From Verrucomicrobiaceae bacterium (GTDB taxonomy: Bacteria > Verrucomicrobiota > Verrucomicrobiia > Chthoniobacterales > Terrimicrobiaceae), in assembly GCA_007280915.1 (NCBI GenBank), contig QYQL01000079.1, forward strand, positions 1 to 39,585: a DNA stretch of 39,585 bases. The letters are read 5' to 3'. The notes below the pieces were generated by a model. The model searched no databases and was not told the origin of the DNA. It saw only the letters and a program-made list of their open reading frames with translations. The first letter of the stretch is position 1. Each line of letters starts with the position of its first letter. Shown piece after piece: positions 21,801 to 29,993 of the stretch. The translations under genes and the position numbers were made by a program.

Positions 21801-21827
21801 CTACGATGCCTGGCTTCGCAAGGCGCT

Positions 21828-22052
21828 CTATTCATTTTGAACGGGCTGGTCGTGATGTTCAACCTTGATGGTCAGGTTTGGCTTGATGCCAGCCAGCGCG
21901 GGCAGGATGTGGTTCAGGACCTGCTCTGCAGTCATCCGAAACGTTCGGCCGCGCGCGCTGACCTTCAACCAGCCGGTTCTGTCCCTGCAATATCGCTCGG
22001 TGAAGTTTTTGGTACCAATCAAGATGAGGTAGCTGTCATTGGTTAACTTCAT
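21828..22052 (-). CDS. Small conserved-looking protein of unknown function
   Basis: From the ATG at 22052 this is a 74-aa protein (MKLTNDSYLILIGTKNFTER, then WLKVSARGRTFRMTAEQVLN, ending KVEHHDQPVQNE). I do not recognise it. It starts 17 bp inside the 3' end of the upstream hydrolase gene, in another frame, so it is probably co-translated with that gene. No transmembrane segment or metal motif is visible. A longer start at 22130 lies wholly within the hydrolase and is unlikely. Conservation of this overlap in relatives would confirm it. Confidence 0.55.
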   Translation of the reverse strand: MKLTNDSYLILIGTKNFTERYCRDRTGWLKVSARGRTFRMTAEQVLNHILPALAGIKPNLTIKVEHHDQPVQNE

Positions 22053-22884
22053 AAAGCGGGACGACAAATTTCCAAATATCACGCCACTCGGAGTCCGGGA
22101 GATTCGAAGCGGCGTCGTTGTGCCCGGCATTCTTCACGTCCCAGAGCTTTTTTGGCCCGGTCAGGGCGGCAAAGAGCCGGCGCGCGCCATCGGGAGGAGT
22201 TGTGTCGTCGTCATCGGCCACGATGATGGCGACCGGATGGGGAAATAACTTCAGCGCCGCCGCCGAATCGAAACGATCGAGGAGAAGCAGCCGGACCGGC
22301 AGCCAGGGATAGTGGTGGGCGGCGGCGGAGACCATGGACTCGAACGGGGCGATCAAAATAATCCCCTGAACCTTGTTGGGACGGCTGGTCGCGCCTTGGG
22401 CGGCGACCCCTGTTCCCAGGGATTCCCCAACCACAATTGCACGGCCGGGCATGGCATCCAGCGCGCGTTCCGCCGTCCCGGTGAGGCTTCGCTGCGTCGG
22501 ACTGCCCGGGGCGGAACCGTAACCCGGGTAGTCCGCCACGTAAATCCGGCCGCGGCTGCCCGCGGCACGGAGGCTCCCGATCAACGACAGCCGGTCGAGT
22601 GCGTTCCCGGCGTTGCCCTGGAAAATCACGACCGGGTTTTCGTCCGTGCCGTCACGGGTCATCCAGCCCAAAGGTTTTCCGCCTTTATCGAGCCACCGCG
22701 ACATCCCGGCTTCCTGAGCCATCCGCGTCATTTCCCTCTCGGAAACCGCCTGCGGATGGTAAAGCATCGCCCGCTGGCGGATGAACACATACAGGCAAAT
22801 GAGCAGGTATCCCAAGGCGGCCAGGAGGAACGCCCGCGCCAGAAAAGCGATGAGCATATTCATGTTTGCTGGTCTACTGGTCAA
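22036..22884 (-). CDS. Membrane-anchored alpha/beta hydrolase (BEM46/YfhR-like)
   Basis: The 282-aa protein starts with one transmembrane segment (about 11-35), followed by an alpha/beta-hydrolase fold. It has the oxyanion-side FQGNAGNALDR, ADYPGYGSAPG, and the nucleophile elbow VVGESLGTGVAA (S155). The acid lies in VADDDDTTPP (about D224-D227), and H255 in NAGHND completes the triad. This order matches the BEM46/ABHD13-like serine hydrolases, whose substrates are mostly unknown. Starts at 22884 or 22863 are both possible. It is 35 bp downstream of the MFS gene and overlaps the next small ORF, so these form a likely operon. Confidence 0.8.
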   Translation of the reverse strand: MTSRPANMNMLIAFLARAFLLAALGYLLICLYVFIRQRAMLYHPQAVSEREMTRMAQEAGMSRWLDKGGKPLGWMTRDGTDENPVVIFQGNAGNALDRLSLIGSLRAAGSRGRIYVADYPGYGSAPGSPTQRSLTGTAERALDAMPGRAIVVGESLGTGVAAQGATSRPNKVQGIILIAPFESMVSAAAHHYPWLPVRLLLLDRFDSAAALKLFPHPVAIIVADDDDTTPPDGARRLFAALTGPKKLWDVKNAGHNDAASNLPDSEWRDIWKFVVPLYEVNQ

Positions 22885-22919
22885 ACTTGGTAGTAACAGT
22901 TTCCATTTTCCTTGGAAAG

Positions 22920-24227
22920 CTACCGGCGCTCCGCGCTTCCCCGCGTGGCAGCGGGTTCGAGCGATTTGAATGCGTAATAGAGGATCCCGGCGAGAACGAG
23001 AAAAGTGCCTGTGAGGAGCATTCCGTCCTCAAGATTCCCTGTCCGTTTTACAAGCAGCCCGATGAGGGTTGGACTGCAAAAACCGCCCAGATTGCCCACC
23101 GAATTGATCAGCGCTATTCCTGAGGCTGCCGCCGCCCCGCTGAGCAGCGCGGCGGGAAACGACCAGCTGATCGCAATCAGTGAGAGCACCCCCCCGGCTC
23201 CGAATGAGATGGCGGCGAGGTCGGCAACCGGATTCTGGAATACCAGGCAAAGGAAAAATCCTGCCGCGCCCATGGCGGCAGCCACAATCGCCGGCACCCG
23301 CCGGGCGCCATAGCGATCGGAGATCGCGCTGAAGACGAGCATGAGTATGACGGCGACCAACCAGGGAATGGCGGTGATAAAACCGATTTGCATCGGGCTT
23401 TTCCACCCGAGTTCCTTGACGATCTCGGGCAGCCAGAACGTGAGGCCATAAAGCCCCATTGCCTGACAAAAGTAGATCGCGCAGAGCTTCCAGACAGCCG
23501 GCTGGCAGAGTCCGGACAGCGCGCTCTCCGGCGCCCCCATGCGGCGCCGCTCGTTTTCCTCCGCCCGCAGTCCGTCTTCCACAAACCGCTTGGATCCGGC
23601 ATCGAGCCAGGGAGCGTCAGCAGGTTTGTCCGGCAGGGCGAAAAATATCCAGGCCGCCACCAAAAAGCAGGGGGTTCCTTCCAGGAGGAAAAGCCACCGC
23701 CAGTCGGCCATTCCCAGCCACCCGTGCGACGAACTCAAAATCATTCCCGAGACAGGACCGCCCAGAATGCCGGTCACAGCGATCGCGGACAGGAAGACCG
23801 CCAGAATCCGGGCGCGCATGGCCGACGGATACCACCACGTGAGGTAGAGCACGATGCCGGGGAAAAATCCGGCTTCCGCAGCGCCGAGCAGAAACCTCAG
23901 CGCAAATAACTGCCACGGATGCAGGATAAATGCCGTCAGGGTTGTCAGTATGCCCCAGGAAAAAACGATGCGCGCGATCCAGATCCGGGCCCCGAAGCGA
24001 TAGAGCGCAAGGTTGCTCGGAACTTCAAAGAGGAAGTAGCCAATAAAAAACAGGCCCGCCGCGAAACCGTATGCGGCGGAATCCATGCCGAGAGAGGCGG
24101 ACATGGAAAGGTTCGCGAAGCCAATGTTCACCCGGTCGAGAAAATTGATCAGGTAGCTTACGAAGAGGATCGGGAGCAGGCGCAGGCTGATGGTGCGATA
24201 GAGTTTTGCGGATGCGGGCGGGTTCAT
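22920..24227 (-). CDS. MFS transporter, anion:cation symporter (ACS) type
   Basis: The 435-aa, 12-helix permease has the ACS-family signature near TM1 (YLINFLDRVNIGFANLSM) followed by GYFLFEVPSNLALYRFGAR in loop 2-3 and LGAAEAGFFPGIVLYLTWWYP. These are characteristic of tartrate, phthalate and hexuronate permeases. It should import an organic acid by proton or sodium symport across the inner membrane. The exact substrate cannot be read from sequence. The start is the ATG at 24227. The 150-bp leader contains a perfect 7-bp stem (24254-24281). Downstream lies the alpha/beta hydrolase, which could act on the imported compound, but that is only an inference. Confidence 0.85.
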   Translation of the reverse strand: MNPPASAKLYRTISLRLLPILFVSYLINFLDRVNIGFANLSMSASLGMDSAAYGFAAGLFFIGYFLFEVPSNLALYRFGARIWIARIVFSWGILTTLTAFILHPWQLFALRFLLGAAEAGFFPGIVLYLTWWYPSAMRARILAVFLSAIAVTGILGGPVSGMILSSSHGWLGMADWRWLFLLEGTPCFLVAAWIFFALPDKPADAPWLDAGSKRFVEDGLRAEENERRRMGAPESALSGLCQPAVWKLCAIYFCQAMGLYGLTFWLPEIVKELGWKSPMQIGFITAIPWLVAVILMLVFSAISDRYGARRVPAIVAAAMGAAGFFLCLVFQNPVADLAAISFGAGGVLSLIAISWSFPAALLSGAAAASGIALINSVGNLGGFCSPTLIGLLVKRTGNLEDGMLLTGTFLVLAGILYYAFKSLEPAATRGSAERR

Positions 24228-24253
24228 TTCAGAAGATCGCCGAAGTCAGTTTC

Positions 24254-24281
24254 GCCTCCCGGGGAGCTTTTCGAGGGAGGC
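24254..24281. other. Perfect 7-bp stem-loop upstream of the MFS gene
   Basis: GCCTCCC (24254-24260) pairs with GGGAGGC (24275-24281) around a 14-nt loop. On the plus strand it is followed by ATTTTT, like a terminator, but no plus-strand gene ends here. On the minus strand it lies 26 bp upstream of the MFS start, where it could affect expression. Confidence 0.4.
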
Positions 24282-24378
24282 ATTTTTCGGGTCATCATTC
24301 GCCGATGATTTTCACGAGGAACCTGGGGTCAGCGTGCATTCTCTTTCAGGTTTGCGGAAAAGCCCGTGGGGTGCAGTG

Positions 24379-25656
24379 TCACTTGGCGGCCTGCCAGACG
24401 ATTTTACCTGAGACGATCGTTGCGACCGCGCGGCCTTTCCATGTGTGATTGTCGAACGGCGTGTTGTGGGAGAGCGACACCGAACGCTCTTTATCGAACG
24501 TCCACGCGAGTTCCGGATCAATCAGCGTCACGTCCCCCGGCGCTCCTTCGGAGAGGGTGCCCCGGTCCAGGTGGAGAAGCTTTGCGGGCTCGGCCGTGAA
24601 GAGCTCGATCAGGCGACCGAGGGAAATCACTTTTCTCTTGTGCACAAGGATGTCGCAGAACACCGCAAATTCGGTTTCGAGCCCGGTGATGCCGAACGGT
24701 GCCTGGTCGAATTCCACTTCTTTCTCGTAGGAAGCGTGGGGCGCGTGGTCGCTGCAGAGGATGCTCAGTGTCCCGTCTGCGATCCCTTCGAGGATCGCCT
24801 CCACGTCCTCCTCCGCACGGAGGGGAGGATTCATTTTGAAGTTCGTGTCGAAGGTTTTCAGCGAGGCGTCGGTGAGGGCGATGTGGTGCGGGCAGACCTC
24901 GCCGGAGACCGGCACCCCCCGGCTCCGCGCCTCACGGAGAAGCCTGACGCTCCCGCCGGAGCTGATGTGCTGGCAGTGGATGGGCGACTGGCAGAGTTCG
25001 GCGAGCATGATGTTCCTGGCGACGATCATTTCCTCCCCCATGCGCGGCCAGCCGGGGAGCCCGAGCCGCAGGCTCCATTCTCCCTCATGCATCACGCCGC
25101 CACCGACCAGCGAGTAGTCCTGGCAGTGATCCATCACGGGCAGGCCGAACATCCGGGCGTATTCGACCGCGCGCCGCATGACCTCGTGGTTTTGAATGCA
25201 GCGTCCGTCATCGGTGAGGGCCACAACTCCTGCGGCGGCGAGCGATCCGAAAGGCGCGAGTTCCTCGCCCTGCAGTCCCTTGGTGATGGCTCCGGTACAA
25301 AAAACATTTATGCACGCCTGCTGCTTCGCGCGTTCGCGGATCCATGTGATCGTGGCGGCGCTGTCAGCCGCAGGGCTCGTGTTCGGCATCGCGACGATGC
25401 TCGTGAATCCTCCCGCTGCGGCGGCGCGGGTCCCCGTTGCAATGGTTTCCTTGTGCGACTGGCCCGGCTCGCGTAGGTGGACATGGATGTCGATGAGACC
25501 GGGAGCAACAATGAGCCCGGAGGCATCGATTGTCTCGAAAGCTCCTCCGTCGGGGCGCGGGGTGATCTTTCCCTTCGAGATGAAGACATCCCCCTTTTCG
25601 TCGCGCCCGTTCGCCGGGTCGATGATCCGGCCGTTTTTGATGAGAAGATTGTTCAT
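24379..25656 (-). CDS. pyrC: Dihydroorotase
   Basis: This 425-aa class I dihydroorotase (amidohydrolase superfamily) closes carbamoyl-aspartate to dihydroorotate. Metal ligands H58 and H60 sit in [20 protein letters not shown], with further family blocks [30 protein letters not shown] and LCSDHAPHA carrying the catalytic Asp. The start ATG overlaps the pyrB stop by 4 bp (25653-25656). This makes it the third gene of the tight pyrR-pyrB-pyrC operon. The C-terminal [15 protein letters not shown] strand is typical for the family, so the protein is complete. Confidence 0.94.
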   Translation of the reverse strand: MNNLLIKNGRIIDPANGRDEKGDVFISKGKITPRPDGGAFETIDASGLIVAPGLIDIHVHLREPGQSHKETIATGTRAAAAGGFTSIVAMPNTSPAADSAATITWIRERAKQQACINVFCTGAITKGLQGEELAPFGSLAAAGVVALTDDGRCIQNHEVMRRAVEYARMFGLPVMDHCQDYSLVGGGVMHEGEWSLRLGLPGWPRMGEEMIVARNIMLAELCQSPIHCQHISSGGSVRLLREARSRGVPVSGEVCPHHIALTDASLKTFDTNFKMNPPLRAEEDVEAILEGIADGTLSILCSDHAPHASYEKEVEFDQAPFGITGLETEFAVFCDILVHKRKVISLGRLIELFTAEPAKLLHLDRGTLSEGAPGDVTLIDPELAWTFDKERSVSLSHNTPFDNHTWKGRAVATIVSGKIVWQAAK

Positions 25657-26588
25657 GTCGGGAGTCCCGCGCCACCGGCGCAGAGGTAGAGGACCGCCAT
25701 CCGGACGGCGATGCCGTTGCTCACCTGTTCGAGGATCACGCTGCGCGCCCCGTCGGCCACGTCGCTGTCGATTTCGACGCCGCGGTTGATCGGCCCCGGA
25801 TGCATGATCAGGCAGTCCGGCTTCAGCCGCTCCGCGCGGGCCTTCGTCAGGCCGAAGAGGGAAACGTACTCGCCGAGGCCGGGAAAATATTCCTTGCGCT
25901 GGCGCTCGTGCTGGATCCGCAGGAGGTTGATTACATCGGCATCTCCGAGCACGTCATCGAGTCGGTGGACAACCCGCACGCCGAGTTTTTCAAATCCCTT
26001 AGGGACGAGGGTTGTCGGGCCGACGAGCGTGACGCGTGCGCCGAGCTTGACGAGCCCGTGGATGTTTGAACGGGCCACCCGGCTGAAGAGGATGTCGCCC
26101 ACGATCACCACATGGAGACCGGCGATCCTCCCATGTTTCTGCCGCATCGTGAAAATGTCCAGCAGGCCCTGGGTCGGGTGCTCGTGCGATCCGTCTCCCG
26201 CGTTGATGATGCAGGAGTCGAGCCGGTCGGCCAGAAACTTCGGAGATCCGGCCGAACTGTGCCGGAGCACAATGATGTCTGCATGCAGGGCCTGAAGGTT
26301 CATCGCAGTGTCCTTGAGCGTCTCTCCCTTCTGGAGGCTGGAGGCCGTGGCGGTGATGTTCACGACATCGGCGCTGAGCCGCATGGCCGCGATCTCGAAC
26401 GACGTCCGCGTGCGCGTGCTCGGCTCGACAAAGAAATTCACGAGCGTCTTTCCGCGGAGCGCCGGCACTTTTTTCAGGCTGCGCTCCCCGACGCCCTTGA
26501 AGGCGGTGGCTGTGTCGAGCAGAAACTGAATCTCCTCGGCGCTCAACTCGTCGAGTCCGATCAGGTCTTTGCGGGTCCACGTTTTCAT
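25653..26588 (-). CDS. pyrB: Aspartate carbamoyltransferase catalytic subunit
   Basis: The 311-aa protein carries the carbamoyl-phosphate site [11 protein letters not shown] (57-61 is STRTR), the loop [12 protein letters not shown] with the active-site Lys, [10 protein letters not shown], and [12 protein letters not shown]. It commits carbamoyl phosphate and aspartate to pyrimidine synthesis. No pyrI regulatory subunit is in the window, and control may come from PyrR instead. It overlaps pyrR by 4 bp (ATGA at 26585-26588) and pyrC by 4 bp, indicating translational coupling through the operon. Confidence 0.95.
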   Translation of the reverse strand: MKTWTRKDLIGLDELSAEEIQFLLDTATAFKGVGERSLKKVPALRGKTLVNFFVEPSTRTRTSFEIAAMRLSADVVNITATASSLQKGETLKDTAMNLQALHADIIVLRHSSAGSPKFLADRLDSCIINAGDGSHEHPTQGLLDIFTMRQKHGRIAGLHVVIVGDILFSRVARSNIHGLVKLGARVTLVGPTTLVPKGFEKLGVRVVHRLDDVLGDADVINLLRIQHERQRKEYFPGLGEYVSLFGLTKARAERLKPDCLIMHPGPINRGVEIDSDVADGARSVILEQVSNGIAVRMAVLYLCAGGAGLPT

Positions 26589-27130
26589 GGCGTCACAACC
26601 CGCACCGAGTCGGGGATCCCGTCGAGGTTTTCAAAGCGCACGCGGATTTTTTCCCCACGCGCCGTCGGCAGGTTTTTTCCGACATAATCCGCCCGGATGG
26701 GAAGCTCGCGATGTCCGCGGTCCACCAGCACCGCAAGCTGGATGCACGAGGGCCTGCCGAATGAAGCCAGCGCATCAAGCGCGGCCCGGCAGCTTCGTCC
26801 GGTAAAAAACACATCGTCAACGATGACCACGGAACGGCCATCCAGATCCACGGGAAGTTTCGTGGGAACGGGAGTGGTGACGCGGCCGCGCGTTGCGAGA
26901 TCATCGCGGTGCATCGAAATATCCAGAGTAGCCAGATACGGCCGTCTCCCTTCGACATGCTCGATGTGATCCGCCAGACGCCGGGCAACTTCCACCCCGC
27001 GTGTCGGAATTCCCGCCAGCACCAAAGCCTCCAGATCGGATTGCTGCTCAACGACCTCATGGGCCATCCTGCGGATTGCCTTCTGGATGGCATCCGCATC
27101 CATCTCGGTGCGTTCGGTTTCTTGTGTCAT
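26585..27130 (-). CDS. pyrR: Pyrimidine operon regulator / uracil phosphoribosyltransferase PyrR
   Basis: At 181 aa from the ATG 27130 this is the usual PyrR length. The PRPP-binding loop reads [20 protein letters not shown], and [17 protein letters not shown] is the family N-terminal block. PyrR binds pyr mRNA when UMP is high, and some members also make UMP from uracil. I chose the start at 27130 because GAAGGG lies just upstream. An upstream in-frame ATG at 27160 would put that signal and a PyrR-loop hairpin inside the coding region. The gene leads pyrB and pyrC with 4-bp overlaps. Confidence 0.93.
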   Translation of the reverse strand: MTQETERTEMDADAIQKAIRRMAHEVVEQQSDLEALVLAGIPTRGVEVARRLADHIEHVEGRRPYLATLDISMHRDDLATRGRVTTPVPTKLPVDLDGRSVVIVDDVFFTGRSCRAALDALASFGRPSCIQLAVLVDRGHRELPIRADYVGKNLPTARGEKIRVRFENLDGIPDSVRVVTP

Positions 27131-27135
27131 TTTTC

Positions 27136-27166
27136 CCTTCGCGCCCTCACTGGAGCACATTAAAGG
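27136..27166 (-). promoter_or_regulatory. PyrR-binding-loop-like hairpin that includes the pyrR ribosome-binding site
   Basis: Read on the minus strand, GCTCCAGTGAGGGC (27156-27143) matches the core of the known PyrR recognition sequence (ARUCCNGNGAGGYU) at every position of UCCNGNGAGG. The flanking pairs are changed to G-C and C-G, which preserve the stem. The bulged U and 5-nt loop AGUGA fit. A lower stem CCUU (27166-27163) with AAGG (27139-27136) encloses it across a purine-containing internal loop. AAGG is part of the pyrR Shine-Dalgarno. Bound PyrR should therefore block pyrR translation. Confidence 0.7.
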
Positions 27167-27176
27167 TCATTGAAAA

Positions 27177-27407
27177 TCAACCCGGCGAATCAGTCCTTGG
27201 CTGCCTAGTTCGGTCGGACCTCCAGGTGGAACGGTATTTGACAATCCAGTCCAGCAGGGCCCGTTCAAAGCCGATGTCCTGACCGGCCTTTTCACTTTCT
27301 ATCCACTTGTGTCTCAGGATCTCTTCCCGTTCGGCGAGAAATTCCTTGTATAGGACAGAGTTCTTTACGAGATCGGTTGTCTCGCATTTCGGGGAGCTCA
27401 TTTCCAT
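27177..27407 (-). CDS. Small protein of unknown function upstream of pyrR
   Basis: The 76-aa ORF (ATG 27407) encodes a charged helical protein. Its central part, ILRHKWIESEKAGQDIGFER followed by ALLDWIVKYRSTWR, looks like a short recurrent motif that I recall, with low certainty, from the C-terminal end of some DUF4032-like proteins. No function can be assigned. It ends 46 bp before pyrR on the same strand, and the PyrR-loop hairpin lies in that gap, so the two could share a transcript. The coherent, conserved-looking motif is why I accept it as a gene. Confidence 0.6.
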   Translation of the reverse strand: MEMSSPKCETTDLVKNSVLYKEFLAEREEILRHKWIESEKAGQDIGFERALLDWIVKYRSTWRSDRTRQPRTDSPG

Positions 27408-27539
27408 TCCATATGGGGATTACGAAGGGAAATGTCAAATGGATTCCTGTTCATTGGCGTGGTGTCCGCGCTCAATTCAGATGGACCCAGCAGGCCCGGA
27501 TGGAAAAAGAACCGCATGGTGGAAGCTTGCGGGGCCGGC

Positions 27540-28226
27540 TTATCCGCCCGTCAGTGCGTTCAGCACTGCGGTTGTATCGGAGAAATCGTCGAACAGGAAA
27601 TCCGGAGAGTGAGCTTCGAGCTGCGCCCGGGTGAAGCCGCCTGTGGCGACGGCGACGGTTTTTGCACCGATGGCGCGCCCGCATTCGATGTCCTTCGGGG
27701 TGTCGCCGATGACAAAAATTCTTTCCGGCGGAAATGATTCTCCATGCTTTTCCTCGGCGCGCGCGCTGGCGAACCGGCCGAGTTCGTTCCGGTCATGGTG
27801 GTCATCCGCGAAGGCTCCGAATTCAAAATAATCCCAGACCCCGTAGTGGCGGAGCTTAATTTCCGCGCCGCGGACAAGGTTGCCCGTCAGCAGCGCGAGC
27901 ACCGCATCCGGGCGGGCTTTGAGCGCTTCCAGAACGGGAACCATGCCGGGCAGAACGCGGCCATGGTGGTCCGGCATGCACTTGCCCAGAAAGTGAAGGT
28001 AGCTGTCGAGGAGGGCTGTGACATTTTCCGGGGACACGTCGAGGCCGTGCTTTTCCAGAAGCGCCCGCGCGATGAGGGCGTCTGTTGCACCGGCGAGGAT
28101 GACTCCCTGCAAATCCTCGTCCACACCGAAGCGCGTTTTCATCGCGCTGGTCAATGCGGTTTCGCCGGCCCCGCCTGAGGTGATCAGCGTTCCGTCGATG
28201 TCGAAGAGAAAGAGCCTATTCCCCAT
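27540..28226 (-). CDS. HAD-superfamily phosphatase (phosphoglycolate phosphatase-like)
   Basis: About 228 aa from the ATG at 28226. Motif I is FLFDIDGTLITSGG (nucleophile and acid Asp pair), motif II LALLTGN, then a helical cap, and motif IV FVIGDTPKDIECGRAIGAKT. This is the subfamily IA pattern of Gph-like phosphatases; the true substrate is uncertain. An in-frame ATG at 28235 is possible. Its start lies inside the last codons of infC (11-bp overlap), so it replaces rpmI-rplT in the position usually next to infC. Confidence 0.85.
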   Translation of the reverse strand: MGNRLFLFDIDGTLITSGGAGETALTSAMKTRFGVDEDLQGVILAGATDALIARALLEKHGLDVSPENVTALLDSYLHFLGKCMPDHHGRVLPGMVPVLEALKARPDAVLALLTGNLVRGAEIKLRHYGVWDYFEFGAFADDHHDRNELGRFASARAEEKHGESFPPERIFVIGDTPKDIECGRAIGAKTVAVATGGFTRAQLEAHSPDFLFDDFSDTTAVLNALTGG

Positions 28227-28803
28227 CGCCCTCATCTTCGGGCTCGGGTTCGAGTTCTTCTCCGTGCTTCGAGAATTTCCTGTGGCGCTTGCCCGCCGGG
28301 AGCGGACTCAGCGTCATGCCGATCGCACGGCCGACGAGTTTCGGCTCCATGTCCACATGGGCCATGCCGGCCAGGTCCACCCGGACCCGCTGGACGACTT
28401 GCATGCCCAGCTCCTGGTGGGCCATTTCGCGGCCGCGGAACTGAAGGTGGACCTTGACCTTGTTGCCCTTGTCGAGGAAATCCTCCGCGTGCCGCACCTT
28501 CGTTATGTAGTCGTGCTCGTCAATGTTCACGCGGAACTTGACCTCCTTCACCTTCGTCGTCGTCTGCTTCTTGTCCTTCTCCTGCTTCGAGAGGTCGTAA
28601 CGGAATTTCCCGAAGTCCACGATCCGGCAGACCGGCGGCTGGGCGTTCGGGGCGATCTCGACGAGATCCAGGCCCATGCTCCGCGCGCGGCGGATCGCAT
28701 CGTCGAGGCGCATGACGCCGAGCTGCTGGTTGTTGGCTGCGACGATGACGCGCACTTCGCGGGCGCGGATCCGTTCATTGATGCGAATATCCTTTAAGTT
28801 AAT
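28216..28803 (-). CDS. infC: Translation initiation factor IF-3, AUU start
   Basis: This 195-aa protein has both IF3 domains: INERIRAREVRVI, VEIAPNAQPPVCRIVDFGKF, the linker with KVKEVKFRVNIDEHDY, and FRGREMAHQELG. It keeps the 30S subunit free and proofreads start codons. The start is the rare ATT at 28801-28803, preceded by GGAGG (28808-28812). It gives MNLKDIRINERIRAREVR, which aligns with other bacterial IF3 N-termini. An ATG farther upstream would add non-homologous residues. AUU starts allow IF3 to repress its own synthesis. An acidic tail (EELEPEPEDEGDGE) extends beyond the usual end. rpmI and rplT are not adjacent. Confidence 0.95.
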   Translation of the reverse strand: MNLKDIRINERIRAREVRVIVAANNQQLGVMRLDDAIRRARSMGLDLVEIAPNAQPPVCRIVDFGKFRYDLSKQEKDKKQTTTKVKEVKFRVNIDEHDYITKVRHAEDFLDKGNKVKVHLQFRGREMAHQELGMQVVQRVRVDLAGMAHVDMEPKLVGRAIGMTLSPLPAGKRHRKFSKHGEELEPEPEDEGDGE

Positions 28804-28812
28804 GGGACCTCC
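28801..28812 (-). promoter_or_regulatory. infC ribosome-binding site and AUU start codon
   Basis: On the minus strand GGAGG (28812-28808), then TCCC, then ATT (28803-28801). A strong Shine-Dalgarno next to a non-AUG start is the classical infC autoregulatory arrangement. Confidence 0.85.
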
Positions 28813-28998
28813 ATATTGGTTGGGCAGACGACTGGGCGGCGGACGGCGGAAATGCCGGCACGCATGGCACAAGGAAAGTCGGGTTCATGCGCAGCATGAA
28901 TCAGCTTTTGCGGGAAAATCTCTGCATGTTCAATGTGCCAGTCAAATCAGTCGCGGGCAGGATGAGAGGAATTTCAGGCGACAGGCAAGAGGAAATTC

Positions 28999-29631
28999 TT
29001 AAAATCCGGGATTCGGTCCGGGCCCGGGGCCGGCTGTCCGGTCGGCTGGAGAGGTTGCGGAGGCGTTTGGCGCAGGCGGTGCGGTGTCGAGAAACGTGAT
29101 CACTCCGACTCCGCCGCTGGCATCGGCGAGGGCGATGTAGTGGACGCGGCGGAAGACTTTCGGGAACATCCATTCGCCGTTGAACCTGGAATACCCCGCG
29201 TTGAGGCCCTTCATATCGTTGAGCTGGGGGACATCTGCCCCGGTGCGGGTCGGCGGGCCGAACCTCTTCACCAGATAATCGCGGAGTCCGTCCCACCCGC
29301 CGGCCGTCGCCAGCGTGTGTTCGGTGGGCCCGTTGAAATACCGCAGCTCCATTTTCCGGACCCTGCCGTCCTGGAAGGTGAGCACGAGCATGCTGATATA
29401 CGGGTTCGGTTTGTAGATCTCATAGACTTCGCGCGAGGGAGTCGAGAGGGGGCTTTTTTTGGCCGTCGGGAATTTCCGGAGGGCAGCCTTGGTGTCTCCG
29501 AGGTGGGCTCCCGCCACTTCAAGCTTCCGGAACTGGGTGGCGCCAGCCGCGGGAGGTGCCGGCTTTTTATTAGCTGTCGCACAAGTGCAGAGGAGTGCGG
29601 GAAGGATCAAGAGCATGGAGATTTTTTTCAT
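28999..29631 (-). CDS. Secreted protein of unknown function
   Basis: From the ATG at 29631 the product has 210 aa with a short signal peptide (MKKISMLLILPALLCTCATA). Cysteines near the cleavage point make a lipoprotein possible, though LLC and CTC are poor lipobox matches. The mature part (QFRKLEVAGAHLGDTKAALR, then YEIYKPNPYISMLVLTFQDG and RYFNGPTEHTL) begins with a short region that resembles repeats seen in small outer-membrane or SmpA/OmlA-like proteins, but I do not recognise the family. The C-terminal 30 residues are low-complexity Pro/Ala/Gly. The gene is divergent from the small basic protein, with about 200 bp between them in which I see nothing definite. Confidence 0.65.
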   Translation of the reverse strand: MKKISMLLILPALLCTCATANKKPAPPAAGATQFRKLEVAGAHLGDTKAALRKFPTAKKSPLSTPSREVYEIYKPNPYISMLVLTFQDGRVRKMELRYFNGPTEHTLATAGGWDGLRDYLVKRFGPPTRTGADVPQLNDMKGLNAGYSRFNGEWMFPKVFRRVHYIALADASGGVGVITFLDTAPPAPNASATSPADRTAGPGPGPNPGF

Positions 29632-29830
29632 CGGAAAGACCGTTCTGTGAATCCGGATCGCATCACACACGGCGGAAAAGTTCCAGAAAGGAATTAGCCT
29701 GTTGTGCGGGGGGGACGGGAAGAAGAGCGGGCTGAGCCTCCGCCCCTGGCAGGATCGGTCGCAAAATCCGGTCGGAAAAACGATTGCAATTCTTCCGGCA
29801 CGGGTCCACTCTCCCCCTCCAAGAAATTTT

Positions 29831-29986
29831 ATGAGTCAGCATCCCAGTTTGAAAGGAAAAGGCGCGATCCAAGCAAAGCGCAGTGTGTTGAAGCGGTTTG
29901 AACGCGTCGAGCTTCTTAAGAAGCGCGGCCAGTTCAAGGAAGGACAGCGCGTCATCGGGCTTCCAAAAACCAAGCCCGAGGATTAA
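29831..29986 (+). CDS. Small basic protein of the Chlamydiae/Verrucomicrobia type
   Basis: The 51-aa protein (MSQHPSLKGKGAIQAKRSVL, then KRFERVELLKKRGQFKEGQ, ending VIGLPKTKPED) matches a family I recall as TIGR04137, found in Chlamydiae and Verrucomicrobia. VLKRFERVELLKK and GLPKTK are its hallmarks. The basic character and small size suggest RNA or ribosome association, but the function is not established to my knowledge. The ATG at 29831 fits the family start. It is 7 bp upstream of the pseudouridine synthase gene, which suggests shared transcription and a link to rRNA. It is the best lineage marker in the window. Confidence 0.85.
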   Translation: MSQHPSLKGKGAIQAKRSVLKRFERVELLKKRGQFKEGQRVIGLPKTKPED

Positions 29987-29993
29987 TTCCTCC

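Noticed and set aside
28887-29099. 70-codon plus-strand ORF between infC and the secreted protein gene
   Set aside because: Arg-rich, no family resemblance, no good ribosome-binding site, and half of it is antisense to the neighbouring gene's 3' end.
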